From JAZDLX01 sp964538455 (GTDB taxonomy: Bacteria > Electryoneota > Electryoneia > Electryoneales > Electryoneaceae), in contig CAZIDZ010000002.1 of NCBI GenBank assembly GCA_964538455.1, forward strand, positions 1 to 64,000: a DNA stretch of 64,000 nt, in the 5' to 3' direction. Below the pieces are notes generated by a model, which was not told the origin of the DNA, searched no databases, and saw nothing but the letters and a program-made list of their open reading frames with translations. The translations under genes and the position numbers were made by a program. Below are positions 16,321-24,885 of the stretch, one piece after another (position 1 is the stretch's first letter; the number at the start of each line of letters is the position of its first letter).

Positions 16321-17760
16321 CTATCTCCAGAACCTGCGGCTGGCGAGCAGCAGGATCGGGAAAATTTCGAGACGGCCTGTGATCATCACGCCCGAGAGCA
16401 GCAGCTTGGCTACATCGGGCAGCGACGCGTAGTTCCCCATCGATCCTACCTTGCCGAGTCCGGGGCCGACATTCCCCATGCAGGCGATGGTCCCGCTGGC
16501 CGCCTCGACGAGCGAGACGCCGGTCAACGAGACAGCCAGAGAAGCGACGAGCACACCCGCGAGATAAGCGACGACGAAGAACATCGCATCGCGCGCCGCC
16601 TCTTCGGGAATGCGCCGTCCCTCGAGACGGATCGGAGCGATGCCTTCCGGATGCCCCAGCGTGTAGAGCCGGGCGCGGACAAGCTTGGCGAACAGGACGA
16701 TGCGGTCCACCTTGATGCCCCCCGACGTGGAACCGGCGGAAGCGCAGATCAGCGCCAACAGCATCAGCATCGCCTGGGAACCGCCCGGCCAGATCGAGGA
16801 ATCCGCGCTGGCAAATCCGCTGGAGGTACCGATGGACGTGACCTGAAACGCCCCGTAACGCAAAGCGTTTGCCCACCCGATGTGAAGCCTCGCCTGGAGA
16901 TCGAGCGTAACCGCGACGGTGCCGATGGCAAGCAGACTGAGATAGGTGAAGGCGGTTGTCGTCCCGCCCCGCGGACGTCCCTTGGTGATCACGAGTCCGT
17001 AAAGCAATGCGAAATTCGTCCCCGAGAGGATCATGAAGACGATGACGATGACCTCGACGGCCACGCTGTGGTAGTAGGCGATGGATCCGTCCCGCACCGA
17101 GAATCCCCCCGTCGCGATGGTTCCGAAAGCGGTGGTCGATGCGTCGTAGGCAGAGAGTCCTGCGATCACCAGCGCAATCGTCTCGAGTAAAGTCAATCCG
17201 ACGTACACGAAAAGCACGACCCGTGCGACCTCACGGGCACGGGCAACCTTGGGTCCGAGGGCGACAGGCGAAACCTCCGCGCGCATCAGGCTGTGGCCCA
17301 CGGTGGAGAGGGAGGGGAAGATCGCCAGCGCGAGCACGATGATCCCGACGCCGCCGATCCAGTGCGTCATGCTTCGCCAGAATAAGATTCCCGCGGGGAG
17401 TACCTGGATTTTGACCAGGATGGACGATCCGGTAGTGGTGAAACCGGAGACGCTCTCGAAAAGTGCGTTGATGAAATTGAACGGTGCGCCGTAGAGCAGA
17501 TAGGGAAGAGTGCCGGCGAAGGACATGGCGATCCAGCCGAGCGCCACAGTTGCAAGACTCTCGCGGGGTGTCATCTCCCGCACGCGGGGGACGAAGACCA
17601 TTGGGAAGGCGCCGAAACAGGCGACGAGCACAGCGGAGATGGCAAGAGTAGCCGCAGCCTGCCCATCCATGGCCCAGCCGACGAGAGCGCTGGTCATCAT
17701 CCCCACGGCTCCGATCAGGAGGATCAACCCGACGTACCGCGCGACAACGGTCGGTCTCAC
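16321..17760 (-). CDS. trkH: TrkH-type potassium uptake channel subunit
   Basis: A 479-residue membrane protein of the TrkH/KtrB superfamily that conducts K+ across the inner membrane. Four pore-loop filters are visible: ESVSGFTTTGSS, TIATGGFSV, SIGTSSGFAS and CMGNVGPGLG, as expected of the four-fold repeated MPM fold. The typical C-terminal LEIFPILLL is present. The start is GTG at 17758-17760, overlapping the stop of the upstream HAMP protein gene (GTGA). No trkA/ktrA gating subunit is adjacent; it must lie elsewhere or be replaced. A c-di-AMP synthase gene lies 10 kb away; c-di-AMP controls K+ uptake in many bacteria. Confidence 0.95.
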   Translation of the reverse strand: MRPTVVARYVGLILLIGAVGMMTSALVGWAMDGQAAATLAISAVLVACFGAFPMVFVPRVREMTPRESLATVALGWIAMSFAGTLPYLLYGAPFNFINALFESVSGFTTTGSSILVKIQVLPAGILFWRSMTHWIGGVGIIVLALAIFPSLSTVGHSLMRAEVSPVALGPKVARAREVARVVLFVYVGLTLLETIALVIAGLSAYDASTTAFGTIATGGFSVRDGSIAYYHSVAVEVIVIVFMILSGTNFALLYGLVITKGRPRGGTTTAFTYLSLLAIGTVAVTLDLQARLHIGWANALRYGAFQVTSIGTSSGFASADSSIWPGGSQAMLMLLALICASAGSTSGGIKVDRIVLFAKLVRARLYTLGHPEGIAPIRLEGRRIPEEAARDAMFFVVAYLAGVLVASLAVSLTGVSLVEAASGTIACMGNVGPGLGKVGSMGNYASLPDVAKLLLSGVMITGRLEIFPILLLASRRFWR

Positions 17761-18506
17761 CGCCTTTCCCTCCCGGTGAAGGTGCGCTCGACGAGTTCGA
17801 GCGATTCCGCAAGCTCTTCGATCTCGTCACCCGTCAGGATGTCAGGCTGGCGGTAATGACCGGTGGAAGGCCATAGTTTGACCGCGTGCAGCAACTTGCC
17901 GAGCGGCTTGACGGTGTGCGCACTCAACAGCCAGGCGAAGAGCAGGGAGAAGAGGATCGCGGCGATCACGAGAATCGTTCCGGGCAGCGTCGCCCGGTAC
18001 GCCTGATCCGCGATCTTCAGTGCCTGATCGTACATCTCCTGGTGGTTCACCAGTCGAAGCCGGTCGATCGCATGCTTGGTGCGAAGGAACGCGGGCATCG
18101 CCTGCTGCTGATAGGCGTTCAACTGGCGGTTATCACGGAGAGCAGCTTCGATGGTCCTGAAGTCGCCATAGTACTGTTGAACGGTATCCAGGATCGCGGG
18201 TTCGCTGAGGATCGTGATATTGTTCAGCGCGACCTTCAGCGAGCTGTCGAACACGGCAACCGCGTTCCTGTCGAGCGTGTCCGCGGTGGCGGTTTCGCCC
18301 ATCATTCGCAGCAGCATGGCGCTGTCCATCCGCTCCAGCGCCACGGTCATTTCACGCGCCGCCTGGATGCTCTGATCGTTTTCCACGAGCATCGCCTGAA
18401 CGCGATTGGAAAGATGATGGAAACGTGCCCAGGACCAGACGCCTGATGCGAGCAGCATCAGCACCGGGATGAAAAACCCCAGCAGCAATTTCTTGCCGAG
18501 AGACAT
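17757..18506 (-). CDS. HAMP-containing membrane sensor lacking an output domain
   Basis: A 249-residue protein with TM1 at about 6-26, a helical extracytoplasmic region of about 145 residues (four-helix-bundle type like MCP/KinB sensors), TM2 at about 174-196, then a HAMP-like segment (HTVKPLGKLLHAVKLWPSTG, then DEIEELAESLELVERTF) and the C-terminus. There is no kinase, methyl-accepting or cyclase domain. The frame extends to 18767, but the ATG at 18506 (MSLGKKLLLGFFIPVL) has CCGGAG upstream and begins the membrane anchor. It overlaps trkH by four bases, so it may sense an outside signal and act directly on TrkH, or be the remnant of a truncated kinase. Confidence 0.75.
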   Translation of the reverse strand: MSLGKKLLLGFFIPVLMLLASGVWSWARFHHLSNRVQAMLVENDQSIQAAREMTVALERMDSAMLLRMMGETATADTLDRNAVAVFDSSLKVALNNITILSEPAILDTVQQYYGDFRTIEAALRDNRQLNAYQQQAMPAFLRTKHAIDRLRLVNHQEMYDQALKIADQAYRATLPGTILVIAAILFSLLFAWLLSAHTVKPLGKLLHAVKLWPSTGHYRQPDILTGDEIEELAESLELVERTFTGRERR

Positions 18507-18645
18507 GGCGTACTCCGGATTGTAGTGTTGCGTAAAGATACGCTTGTTGCGATCCGAATGGGCATCTCGACCTGCATGAAAAGGAACGGTGCCCATCCCG
18601 GGCGCAACCGGGGCACAATCCACTCTACTGGGAAACATCAAAGAC

Positions 18646-19770
18646 TCAGAGGGTTTCTCCGGCGTCGAAGTAGAACAGTCCAGCGCCGCCGGGAGTGAAT
18701 CCAAGGTCGAAGGTGAAAACCAGCTCCGGTGGAAGGACGAAACGGAAACCGAGCCCATACCCCACACGAGTGCGCTTCCAGCCGCCGTAGTCCGGGTCGC
18801 CTACGGCGCCAATATCGGCGAAAGGCGCGAGCTCCAGATCGAGATGCCACGTTGGGAAGAATGGCAGAAAGACGTGGGCGATGTCGGTGAACAGGGTGAC
18901 ATCACTCGCCACACGGCAGGGTGCCTGGAAGCGAGCGGCGATCAGCCGGCGTCCGTAATCGCGGTTGAAGTACTGCCCGCGGAGAGTGGACTCGCCGCCT
19001 AGGGAATAGCGAACGCTGGTGGGTGCTTCGCTCTGTATGTCGAAGCGGATTCGCCCGTAGAGACGCAGCCTGTCCGTCACCGGTTTCGCGTAGGCGGCCC
19101 ACAGGTTTACGGCGACGGTGGTGCGGGGGGAGTTGTATTCGACTCCGTCCGCCCGCCCGGCCCGCACAGCGCCGTCGAGAACGACGCCGTCGGTGGGCCG
19201 TGTCGCACTTGTCGTGCGCCAGCGCGCGCGGATTCCGGCCATTGCGACGGACCCCGATCGGAACCGGGGAAAGGTGTTCACGTCCAGAGGATCTCCGTCC
19301 GTTGTCCTGGGATCGATCCCCTGGTCGAACTCGAACCAGATGTCGGGTCCGATTTCGAGGTCGGAGGTTAGTCTGCGGAGCGCGGACAGTTTTACTTCCA
19401 TTCTCTGCAGCAGCGCTTCCGCCACAGGATCCGGCAGCGCGCCCGCGTCCGGGTAGATCCCGGCCGGATTCAGCCACTCACGGAAGATGAATACGTAGGT
19501 CATCGTTCTGCTGCCGGTTTCCCCTTTGAACGTCATTCCCGATTGCTTCTTCGAGGAGACGGCTCCGTGGATCAGCATCGATGTCCAGGGCTGCTTCTGC
19601 AAACCGAGACCGACGCCGAAGACAACGCCGAAATCGGGGTCGACAGTGACATACGGTGCGCCGAGGAATTCCCAGGGGAAGCGGCTCACCGTCGTTGAGT
19701 CCTCCGTCGCCGAAAATCCGGCGAGCGGAAAAAGCAACAGGAACAGCACAGTGGTCAACTGCAGGCGCAT
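18646..19770 (-). CDS. Omp85-superfamily outer membrane barrel without POTRA domains
   Basis: A 374-residue protein with a signal peptide at 1-20 (MRLQLTTVLFLLLFPLAGFS). The rest is barrel-like: the N-terminal strands FGVVFGVGLGLQ resemble surface-antigen (D15) family barrels, and LGGESTLRGQYFNRDYGRRL near residue 270 is the Omp85 loop-6 motif in which (V/L)RG packs inside the barrel. No POTRA repeats precede it, so it is not BamA itself; POTRA-less relatives occur as the barrel of patatin-like and other outer membrane proteins. The frame extends to 19806, but the ATG at 19770 has CGGGGAC upstream and starts the signal peptide. Substrate unknown. Confidence 0.75.
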   Translation of the reverse strand: MRLQLTTVLFLLLFPLAGFSATEDSTTVSRFPWEFLGAPYVTVDPDFGVVFGVGLGLQKQPWTSMLIHGAVSSKKQSGMTFKGETGSRTMTYVFIFREWLNPAGIYPDAGALPDPVAEALLQRMEVKLSALRRLTSDLEIGPDIWFEFDQGIDPRTTDGDPLDVNTFPRFRSGSVAMAGIRARWRTTSATRPTDGVVLDGAVRAGRADGVEYNSPRTTVAVNLWAAYAKPVTDRLRLYGRIRFDIQSEAPTSVRYSLGGESTLRGQYFNRDYGRRLIAARFQAPCRVASDVTLFTDIAHVFLPFFPTWHLDLELAPFADIGAVGDPDYGGWKRTRVGYGLGFRFVLPPELVFTFDLGFTPGGAGLFYFDAGETL

Positions 19771-20078
19771 TTGAAGTCCCCGGCGAAAGTAGATTTGATG
19801 TTGCAAAAGATAGTTGCGTTCTTGGGGCGACGAAGTGACCGTAGGAGACAGCCGCGAAGGAAGTGGAGCCGCAGGGAATGGGATCTTCCACGGTCAGACT
19901 TGACTTCGATGGATGCTGGATCGCAATTCCCGGAACGCGCTGAAGCGAGCGGGGAGGAAGCGGCCGACTTCGGATGCATGTATCTTAGACAACAATTGAC
20001 TCGTGGAAACCGCCGAAGTTTTGGTGGATTTCCGAACAGCTTTCGAGGGCGCTCAGCGCCGACGCCGGATTTAGAGAG
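19771..20078. other. Divergent intergenic region, no gene seen
   Basis: The 308 bases between the leftward Omp85-like gene and the rightward DprE1-like gene must hold both promoters. Short frames cross it but none has a ribosome site or recognisable product. TTGACT at 19996-20001 is a possible -35 box for the rightward operon, without a convincing -10 partner. Confidence 0.4.
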
Positions 20079-21653
20079 ATGATCGCGAAAAAGAATGACC
20101 GCACGCGCAAGAAAAGCGCGCCGAAAAAGAACACCGCGAAGGCAAAGCCAACCGCTGGAAAGAGCCGGGGCCGTTCCGCAGGGGCCGCGGGAGGAAAAAC
20201 ATCGTCGGCGAAGACCCGGAACGTCACGCGAGTAAAAAAACGACTATCTCCCAGTCGATCCGCAGCGAAGCCCAAAACTCAGAAACCGGTGTTGACTCGT
20301 GAGCGACTGACCGGATGGGGGCGGCACGACAGGGCATGGACTCTCGGATTTTCGCCGGGAGGGCAGCAGGCTCTCTCGTCCGCGGCGCGGATGAAGGAAC
20401 CGGAGCACAGGATCGCACGGGCGCGCGGACGTGCCTATGGCGACGCCGCGATGAACGACGGGGGGCTGACCGTACACTTCGACCGCCTCGACCGCGTGGC
20501 CGATTTCGACGTTCAGAAGGGCCTGTTGATTGCCGAAGCGGGAATGACGTTGATCGAGATTCTCCGTCTTGCGGTTCCTCGCGGCTGGTTTCTGCCCGTT
20601 ACCCCCGGCACGGCGTTCCCTTCCCTCGGTGGTTCGATCGCCTGTGACGTGCACGGCAAGAACCACCACCGGGCGGGCACGATCGGAGCCCATCTCGAAT
20701 GGATCGAGTTGATCACGGCGGACGGCGAGTTGGTGCGCTGCGGACCGAAGCGAAACAAGGCGCTATTCCGCGCGACGGTCGGCGGTATGGGATTGACCGG
20801 TTTGATTTACCGTGCGGCGCTGAATCTGCTGAAGATCGAGACATCCTACATCGTCGAGGAGTCGATCCGGGTTGGAAACCTGCGCGAGATGATGGAGCGT
20901 CTTTCGGTCTCGGACGCCACCCATCCGTACACGGTTGCCTGGATGGACGCAGCAGCGTCCGGCGCCCGTCTTGGACAGGGACATGTGCTACTCGGGCGCC
21001 ACGCGAAACTGACCGATCTGCCGGTGAAATCGCTGCGAGATCCGCTGGTTGCCGGGGATGGTCGAGCGCTGCCCGTTCCCGCCGTGCCGCCGTTTTCGTT
21101 CGTCAACAACGTATCGATTCGTACCTTCAATACACTGCGCCTGCAAATGGCTCCCCGCGGCGGAAAAACGAGGATCGTCCCTTACACGCCGTTTTTCTAC
21201 CCTCTGGATGCGGCTTCGGACTGGAACCGCATCTATGGCCCGCGTGGATTTTACCAGTACCAGTACGTGGTTCCCTTCGACGGGGCGGAGGAGGTTCTCC
21301 GTGAAACCCTCATCCGCTTGCAGAAAGCTGGAACGCTGCCGTCACTGGTCGTGCTGAAACGTTTCGGCGAGGAGGGGGAAGGGCTGCTTTCTTTCCCGAA
21401 GGCCGGATGGACCATTGCCCTTGATATTCCAGTCTCCGCGAAACTTGATAGCGTGCTCGACGAGTTGGATGCGTTGCTGCTCGAAGCGAAGGGCAGGATC
21501 TATCTCGCCAAGGATGCCCGGCTGAAACCGGAATCATTCCGAAACATGTATCCGCGTTTCGAGGAGTGGCTGAAGGTGAAACGTGAAATCGATCCGCAGT
21601 GGCGGTTTTCGTCCAACCTGTCGCGGCGCTTGAAAATGGAGGAGAGAGTATGA
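20079..21653 (+). CDS. DprE1-like FAD-dependent oxidase with basic N-terminal tail
   Basis: A 524-residue FAD-linked oxidase of the vanillyl-alcohol-oxidase fold. After residue 75 it follows decaprenylphosphoryl-ribose 2-oxidase (DprE1): ARGRAYGDAAMNDGG in the FAD-binding segment, PVTPGTAFPSLGGSIACDVH followed by GKNHHRAG, and the C-terminal substrate cap QYQYVVPFDGAEEVLRETL. DprE1 oxidises the ribose 2'-OH of a polyprenyl-phosphoryl sugar, and DprE2, encoded next, reduces it to arabinose. The first ~70 residues are Lys/Arg/Ala/Ser-rich, like a histone H1 tail, and are not part of the family. A GTG near 20290 could begin the protein without the tail but has no ribosome site. Actual sugar substrate unknown. 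Confidence 0.87.
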   Translation: MIAKKNDRTRKKSAPKKNTAKAKPTAGKSRGRSAGAAGGKTSSAKTRNVTRVKKRLSPSRSAAKPKTQKPVLTRERLTGWGRHDRAWTLGFSPGGQQALSSAARMKEPEHRIARARGRAYGDAAMNDGGLTVHFDRLDRVADFDVQKGLLIAEAGMTLIEILRLAVPRGWFLPVTPGTAFPSLGGSIACDVHGKNHHRAGTIGAHLEWIELITADGELVRCGPKRNKALFRATVGGMGLTGLIYRAALNLLKIETSYIVEESIRVGNLREMMERLSVSDATHPYTVAWMDAAASGARLGQGHVLLGRHAKLTDLPVKSLRDPLVAGDGRALPVPAVPPFSFVNNVSIRTFNTLRLQMAPRGGKTRIVPYTPFFYPLDAASDWNRIYGPRGFYQYQYVVPFDGAEEVLRETLIRLQKAGTLPSLVVLKRFGEEGEGLLSFPKAGWTIALDIPVSAKLDSVLDELDALLLEAKGRIYLAKDARLKPESFRNMYPRFEEWLKVKREIDPQWRFSSNLSRRLKMEERV

Positions 21654-22393
21654 GCACCTGGTTGATCGCCGGAGCGGCGGGGGGCATCGCGTCCGCCACG
21701 GCCCGTGAGCTCGGGGCGCGAGGCCACTGGCTCGTTCTCGCGGACCGGCCGGAGACCGAGCAGCGCCTCAAGGAGAACGCCAAGGATCTCCAGGTCCGCT
21801 ACGGAATCGAGGTGACGACATTCCTGTTCGACGCCACGGATGGGAATAAACACCAGACGCTGCTGGATGACATCGAAAAAAAGGCGGGCGCGCTCGACGG
21901 GGTGGTCTGGACGGTGGGGGTGATGTGGCCGCAGGACGAACTGGCTGCGGACAGCGCGAAGGCCGCCCGTCATCACGAGATCAATTATGTTTCCGCGATG
22001 GGCTTTCTCGGCCTCGTGGCGAACCGTTTTGAACAGCGGAAGAGCGGATCGATCGTGGCGATCAGCAGTCCCGCGGGCGACCGGGGGCGTGCTTCGAATT
22101 ACCTCTACGGCGCTGACAAGGCGGCGCTCCAGGTTTTCATGCAGGGACTTCGCCAACGGCTGGCTCCTGCGGGCGTCCACGTGCTGACGATCAAACCCGG
22201 TCCGACACGGACGCCGATGACCGCCGGGATGGAAAACCTGCCGCTGCCCTCCTCACCGGAAACCGTGGCCAAAGGAATTGCACGGGCGATCGAGAAGAAG
22301 CGCGAGGTCGCGTACGTACCCGGCATCTGGCGTCTGATCATGCTGGTCCTGCGCCACATCCCGGAGGTGGTGTTCAAGAAGTTGAAGCTTTGA
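21650..22393 (+). CDS. DprE2-like short-chain dehydrogenase
   Basis: A 247-residue short-chain dehydrogenase/reductase. The nucleotide-binding glycine motif is AGAAGGIASATARELG (about 7-22). The active site is the SDR triad with Ser in VAISSPAGDRG and YxxxK as YGADK. The C-terminal hydrophobic stretch IWRLIMLVLRHIPEVVFKKL resembles the DprE2 membrane-associated tail. The ATG at 21650 overlaps the DprE1-like stop (ATGA), and gene order and fold match the DprE1/DprE2 epimerase, which flips the ribose 2' centre through a keto intermediate. A generic SDR role cannot be excluded from sequence alone. Confidence 0.85.
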   Translation: MSTWLIAGAAGGIASATARELGARGHWLVLADRPETEQRLKENAKDLQVRYGIEVTTFLFDATDGNKHQTLLDDIEKKAGALDGVVWTVGVMWPQDELAADSAKAARHHEINYVSAMGFLGLVANRFEQRKSGSIVAISSPAGDRGRASNYLYGADKAALQVFMQGLRQRLAPAGVHVLTIKPGPTRTPMTAGMENLPLPSSPETVAKGIARAIEKKREVAYVPGIWRLIMLVLRHIPEVVFKKLKL

Positions 22394-22426
22394 GGGAACG
22401 AAGCGAAGCAGTCTTGAGGTTGAACG

Positions 22427-23350
22427 CTATTTAATTCTTGCAGTCCCAGTTCCACCATTTGCAAATGCATTCTCTGCAGCTTCGCGAAGCGCTGTCCCTG
22501 TGGTCGTGGCGCCGCTGACGGCGTCGACATCCACACGGTTGTCCCGTACCATTTTCCGCAAAGTCAACTCCGCAAGACGCGAATAGAAGGTGTCCCGGTT
22601 CTTCAGCGCCTTGGCGTCGATGATTCTGCCCCCGGCAACCGTAACCTCGACCTGATAGGGAAAGCCGAGATACGCAGACCCTGTATAGGTCCCGTCGGGG
22701 ATGCTGGAGATTTCGACGGGGGCGGCCGGCAGGCGGCGGATCGCAGCGATTTGCGCATTGCCCCAGACGAGAATCAGGGCCACGATCAGCAGCAGGGCAC
22801 TGACGATGATGCGTCTGCGCAGAGGCGACTTTTCGGAGGCAGGATTCACGCCTTTTCGCATGCCCCAGGGTTTCAGCGTGGAGAGCAGGAAAAGCCCCGC
22901 CGCGACGACAAAGGCTCCGAGAAGAATAATCAGCTCACGGGTCTCGAAGGCTGCATAGCTGTTCCATCCTGTTCCGTCCCCAGCTGCGAGAGTATCGCTC
23001 AACGCGGACATGCCTGAAAGAGTCGGCGCGAGAACATACACCGCGAGAATAAAAAGAAGAGCGGCCAGCAACCATTTTCCGATCACCCACCAGAATTGGA
23101 AGAATCCCCACTTCGTGTAGAGAGCCATCAGGAACGCGGTCAGCAGGACAGCGTAGAAGCCCAATTGAATCAGATGGTCGAACAGTTGCACGGAAACGCC
23201 ATCCAGGATGGCAGCGCCCGCAGGCCACCACCGCTCAGACATCTTCATCGCTCGCAGAGTGAGCAACGCCACAAGTCCACCAACCGTGATTCCGACGGAG
23301 GCAATGTGCGCGGCTTTGAGAATTTTACGGGCCGCTGTTGGCAGGTTCAT
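22427..23350 (-). CDS. Membrane protein with C-terminal FMN-binding domain
   Basis: A 307-residue protein with about five transmembrane helices in residues 10-225 (a four-helix block like DUF2269/CopD-type integral proteins, then one helix near 210-225) and a C-terminal FMN_bind domain on the outside. It opens GTYTGSAYLGFPYQVEVTVA and ends VDAVSGATTTGTALREAA; the Thr of SGATTTG is the site where ApbE attaches FMN covalently in NqrC/RnfG/NosR proteins. The frame extends to 23512, but the ATG at 23350 has GGAAGGGAA upstream. It is likely an electron-transfer protein from membrane to periplasmic flavin; its partner is unknown and no apbE is adjacent. Confidence 0.85.
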   Translation of the reverse strand: MNLPTAARKILKAAHIASVGITVGGLVALLTLRAMKMSERWWPAGAAILDGVSVQLFDHLIQLGFYAVLLTAFLMALYTKWGFFQFWWVIGKWLLAALLFILAVYVLAPTLSGMSALSDTLAAGDGTGWNSYAAFETRELIILLGAFVVAAGLFLLSTLKPWGMRKGVNPASEKSPLRRRIIVSALLLIVALILVWGNAQIAAIRRLPAAPVEISSIPDGTYTGSAYLGFPYQVEVTVAGGRIIDAKALKNRDTFYSRLAELTLRKMVRDNRVDVDAVSGATTTGTALREAAENAFANGGTGTARIK

Positions 23351-23504
23351 CGTCGATTCCCTTCCGAATTGCATGAACCTTGGAAAGATGGTGTAAATCA
23401 GTCTCCCGTGGGGAATCACCGGGGCGGTATTCGTGATTCCCCTGCGCCTCGCCGGAGACGGTTTCGTTGCCGCCTCGATGGGGCGTTGAGCCTTATCTTC
23501 GGGC

Positions 23505-23957
23505 ATGATCAAGCAACCGAAACGGGCTCTCGTCTCGGCGTGTCTGCTCGGGGTGCGTTGCCGTTTCGACGGCGGTCATGCCCGCGCGAAGACAATCGAC
23601 GAACTCGCATCAGACACCGAAGTGATCCCTGTCTGCCCGGAACAGTTCGGGGGCTTGCCCACACCCCGTCCAGCCGTTCAGCTCTCGGGGGGTGACGGCG
23701 GGGATGTGCTCGACGGTACGGCGCGGGTGCTCGGTGTTGAGGACGGAGAAGATCGTACGGCTAACCTGCTGCGGGGTGCGGAAACAATCCTTGATCTGGC
23801 GCGATACTACGGGGCGGAACTGGCGTACCTGAAAGGTCGAAGCCCCTCCTGCGGGTGCGGCACGGTGTGGCGCGATGGAGAGCTGACGGAAGGCGACGGT
23901 GTGACCACCGCCCTGTTGAAGCGCCACGGGATTGCCGTCCGGGAGATCAACCGATGA
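23505..23957 (+). CDS. tudS: DUF523 protein, thiouracil desulfidase (TudS) family
   Basis: A 150-residue DUF523 protein. Conserved motifs: SACLLGVRCRFDGG (C13), VCPEQFGGLPTPR (C44) and LKGRSPSCGCG (C116). In the characterised TudS member three cysteines hold a [4Fe-4S] cluster that removes sulfur from 2-thiouracil; whether this protein uses the same substrate is inference. It is the first gene of an overlapped plus-strand set: the next gene starts inside its stop (ATGA at 23954). A divergent FMN-binding gene lies upstream. Confidence 0.87.
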   Translation: MIKQPKRALVSACLLGVRCRFDGGHARAKTIDELASDTEVIPVCPEQFGGLPTPRPAVQLSGGDGGDVLDGTARVLGVEDGEDRTANLLRGAETILDLARYYGAELAYLKGRSPSCGCGTVWRDGELTEGDGVTTALLKRHGIAVREINR

Positions 23958-24877
23958 CCGAGTCCCTTCTGCGAGTGACGATCGTCGGGTACGGCCGCGT
24001 CGGGCGTTCCCTTGCGAAAGCGCTTCACGGCGCCGGGGCGAAGATCGTCAACATCGGCGAGCACCCGGACAGTCGGCACGTGGCCCGGGCGGTCGACGAT
24101 GGATTCCGGGTTTTCCCGACGGAGCACGTGGACACGGATGTCGATCTGCTGGTGGTGGCCGTGCCGGATGACCGCATTTCGGAGGTTGCGGGAGTGCTCG
24201 CGGAGAGCGCGGGGGCAGCGTCCCGGAAACGAAAACGGCGTCAGGAGCGTGGCAGCGAAGGGGAAGCGCATCCAACGGCGATGCACCTTTCGGGAAGACT
24301 GGGTCTCGAACCGCTGGATACTCTGGCGGCAGTCGGATTTTCCCGGCTCGCCTGGCACCCGGTCCAGACGTTTCCACCGGACGCGGACGAAACGCGTTTT
24401 CGGGGAATCACCGCGGGTGTGACGGCAGACGCTGAAGCGTTGCCCATCGCCAGGACGTTGTGCCGGATGCTGAACGTCCGGATGCTCGATGTCCCTGAAG
24501 ATCGGCGAACGGACTATCACCTCGCGTCCGTCTTGGCGTCGAATTTTCTCCCGCTGTTGCTCGACCTGGGAGCGGATCGGTTGCGAGGCATCGCTCCCGA
24601 TCGTGAAACTGCCGTTCGCACCCTTTGGCCTCTTGTTTCCGGGATGACCGACAGTCTGGAGACGCACGCTCCGGAAGCGGCAATGACCGGGCCGGTTGTC
24701 CGCGACGATCTGGACGCGGTGAAGGCGCACCTGGCGGCCTTGCCGCCGGATCTGCGCAGTTTGTACGCCGCCTTGACCCTGGCGCTCGCCGACCTCGCGC
24801 ACCGGGGAGGGCTGATCGACGATGAGCAGGTGGAGCGCTGGGTGCGCGAGTTGGGAAAAGGAAACGGAAGGAGTTGA
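23954..24877 (+). CDS. Rossmann-fold DUF2520 protein
   Basis: A 307-residue protein of the DUF2520/ketopantoate-reductase-like group. It begins LRVTIVGYGRVGRSLAKAL, an NAD(P)-binding glycine motif, and has LLVVAVPDDRISEVAG and the middle motif LAWHPVQTFP. The C-terminal helical domain starts LASVLASNFLPLLLDLG. The family is widespread, often annotated as an oxidoreductase, with no assigned reaction. The start ATG at 23954 overlaps the tudS stop, and its own stop lies within the porX ribosome-site region, so it belongs to the same operon. A basic insert KRKRRQERG at about residues 94-102 is unusual for the family. Confidence 0.8.
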   Translation: MTESLLRVTIVGYGRVGRSLAKALHGAGAKIVNIGEHPDSRHVARAVDDGFRVFPTEHVDTDVDLLVVAVPDDRISEVAGVLAESAGAASRKRKRRQERGSEGEAHPTAMHLSGRLGLEPLDTLAAVGFSRLAWHPVQTFPPDADETRFRGITAGVTADAEALPIARTLCRMLNVRMLDVPEDRRTDYHLASVLASNFLPLLLDLGADRLRGIAPDRETAVRTLWPLVSGMTDSLETHAPEAAMTGPVVRDDLDAVKAHLAALPPDLRSLYAALTLALADLAHRGGLIDDEQVERWVRELGKGNGRS

Positions 24878-24885
24878 CTAAAACC

